Assembly (NCBI GenBank): GCA_016219235.1
Contig: JACRBO010000015.1
Coordinates: 1 to 6,129, forward strand
Origin: Chloroflexota bacterium
Lineage (GTDB): Bacteria; Chloroflexota; Anaerolineae; Fen-1058
DNA length: 6,129 nt
Reading direction: 5' to 3'
Shown in pieces: positions 5,842 to 6,129 of the stretch; within the stretch, counting starts at the first letter, position 1, and the number at the start of each line of letters is the position of its first letter. Below the pieces are notes generated by a model. The model did not search any database. It was given only the letters and a program-made list of their open reading frames with translations, and had not been told where the DNA came from. The translations under genes and the position numbers were made by a program.

Positions 5842-5880
5842 TATTGTAGGGTTGCCCAAAGAATCTCACGAGGTGAAGTC

Positions 5881-6129
5881 ATGGAAACGGTGCCGATCCC
5901 TCTGTCTAAATCACTTTACGATTTGGTCGCGCGGCGAGCCGCTGCGCGCCACCAGGCACCGGCCCGCCTCGTGGAAGAAATCCTGAGCGAGGAACTGATG
6001 CCTCAACATCCTTACGTGGAGGTTATCGACAGCCGCAGTGGCTCCCGGCCCGTCATTAGAGGCACACGGATAGGCATTGATGTGATCGTGGGGTATAGCC
6101 AGGCCGGATATCCGCCGCGTGACATCGTG
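5881..6129 (+). CDS. DUF433-family (VapB-like antitoxin) protein, 3'-truncated by window edge
   Basis: Eighty-three codons are visible and the frame is open at the window end. Residues about 1-38 (METVPIPLSKSLYDLVARRA, then QAPARLVEEILSEEL) look like a short ribbon-helix-helix-type segment. From residue 43 the DUF433 pattern begins: HPYVEVIDSRSGSRPVIRGT, RIGIDVIVGYSQAGYPPRDI. Many DUF433 proteins are thought to be antitoxins paired with PIN-like (DUF5615) nucleases encoded directly downstream; any such partner lies outside this window. A Shine-Dalgarno AGGTGA (5871-5876) four bases before the ATG fixes the start. The gene is divergent from the minus operon. Function is inferred from the family only. 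Confidence 0.85.
   Translation, partial: METVPIPLSKSLYDLVARRAAARHQAPARLVEEILSEELMPQHPYVEVIDSRSGSRPVIRGTRIGIDVIVGYSQAGYPPRDIV

Noticed and set aside
5723..5869. Upstream extension of the baseplate-J-type protein to a GTG at 5869
   Set aside because: The added 49 residues are encoded by DNA containing a good promoter and a perfect hairpin, and do not look like conserved protein. The ATG at 5722 begins the folded domain.

Overview
The window looks like a core chromosomal segment of a GC-rich bacterium. Chloroflexota (Anaerolineae-like) is my best guess. It rests on the CysRS subtype, on the pairing of a membrane-anchored baseplate-J-domain protein with ruvX/yqgF and mltG, and on the style of the intergenic repeats. 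It is inference from remembered family features, not a search. No phage, CRISPR array, rRNA or tRNA was seen.

Layout. Plus strand, 1-1449: a tightly coupled trio made of the 3' part of cysS (cut by the window start), a GNAT acetyltransferase and a 30-codon single-helix membrane peptide. Each joins the next through an ATGA stop/start overlap. Minus strand, 5722 down to 1439: a probable operon read in the order baseplate-J-domain membrane protein, ruvX/yqgF, mltG, and a substrate-binding lipoprotein. It converges on the plus-strand trio with an 11-base overlap. Plus strand, 5881 to the end: the start of a DUF433 (VapB-like antitoxin) gene, divergent from the minus operon.

The most notable points are these. 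(1) The baseplate-J-domain gene has an in-frame amber codon at 4349-4351, after which 56 further codons in the same frame still read as conserved-looking protein. (2) The LIV-type substrate-binding lipoprotein appears to lack one complete lobe while its reading frame is intact. (3) Each junction of the minus operon carries a different repeat: a GAGATTCCTC/CGGAATGACA element with a perfect 14-bp palindrome (bpJ-ruvX), a heptanucleotide array that extends RuvX plus a 3x16-bp repeat (ruvX-mltG), and a 23-base imperfect inverted repeat around the next start codon (mltG-lipoprotein). (4) The divergent spacer at 5723-5880 holds an extended -10 promoter and a perfect 11-bp hairpin in the predicted leader of the minus operon.

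Functionally, the minus operon combines cell-envelope work (a peptidoglycan terminase, a lipoprotein, a membrane protein with an external domain) with the RuvX nuclease. The plus trio combines Cys-tRNA charging with an acetyltransferase of unknown substrate. No new defence or mobile system is evident.
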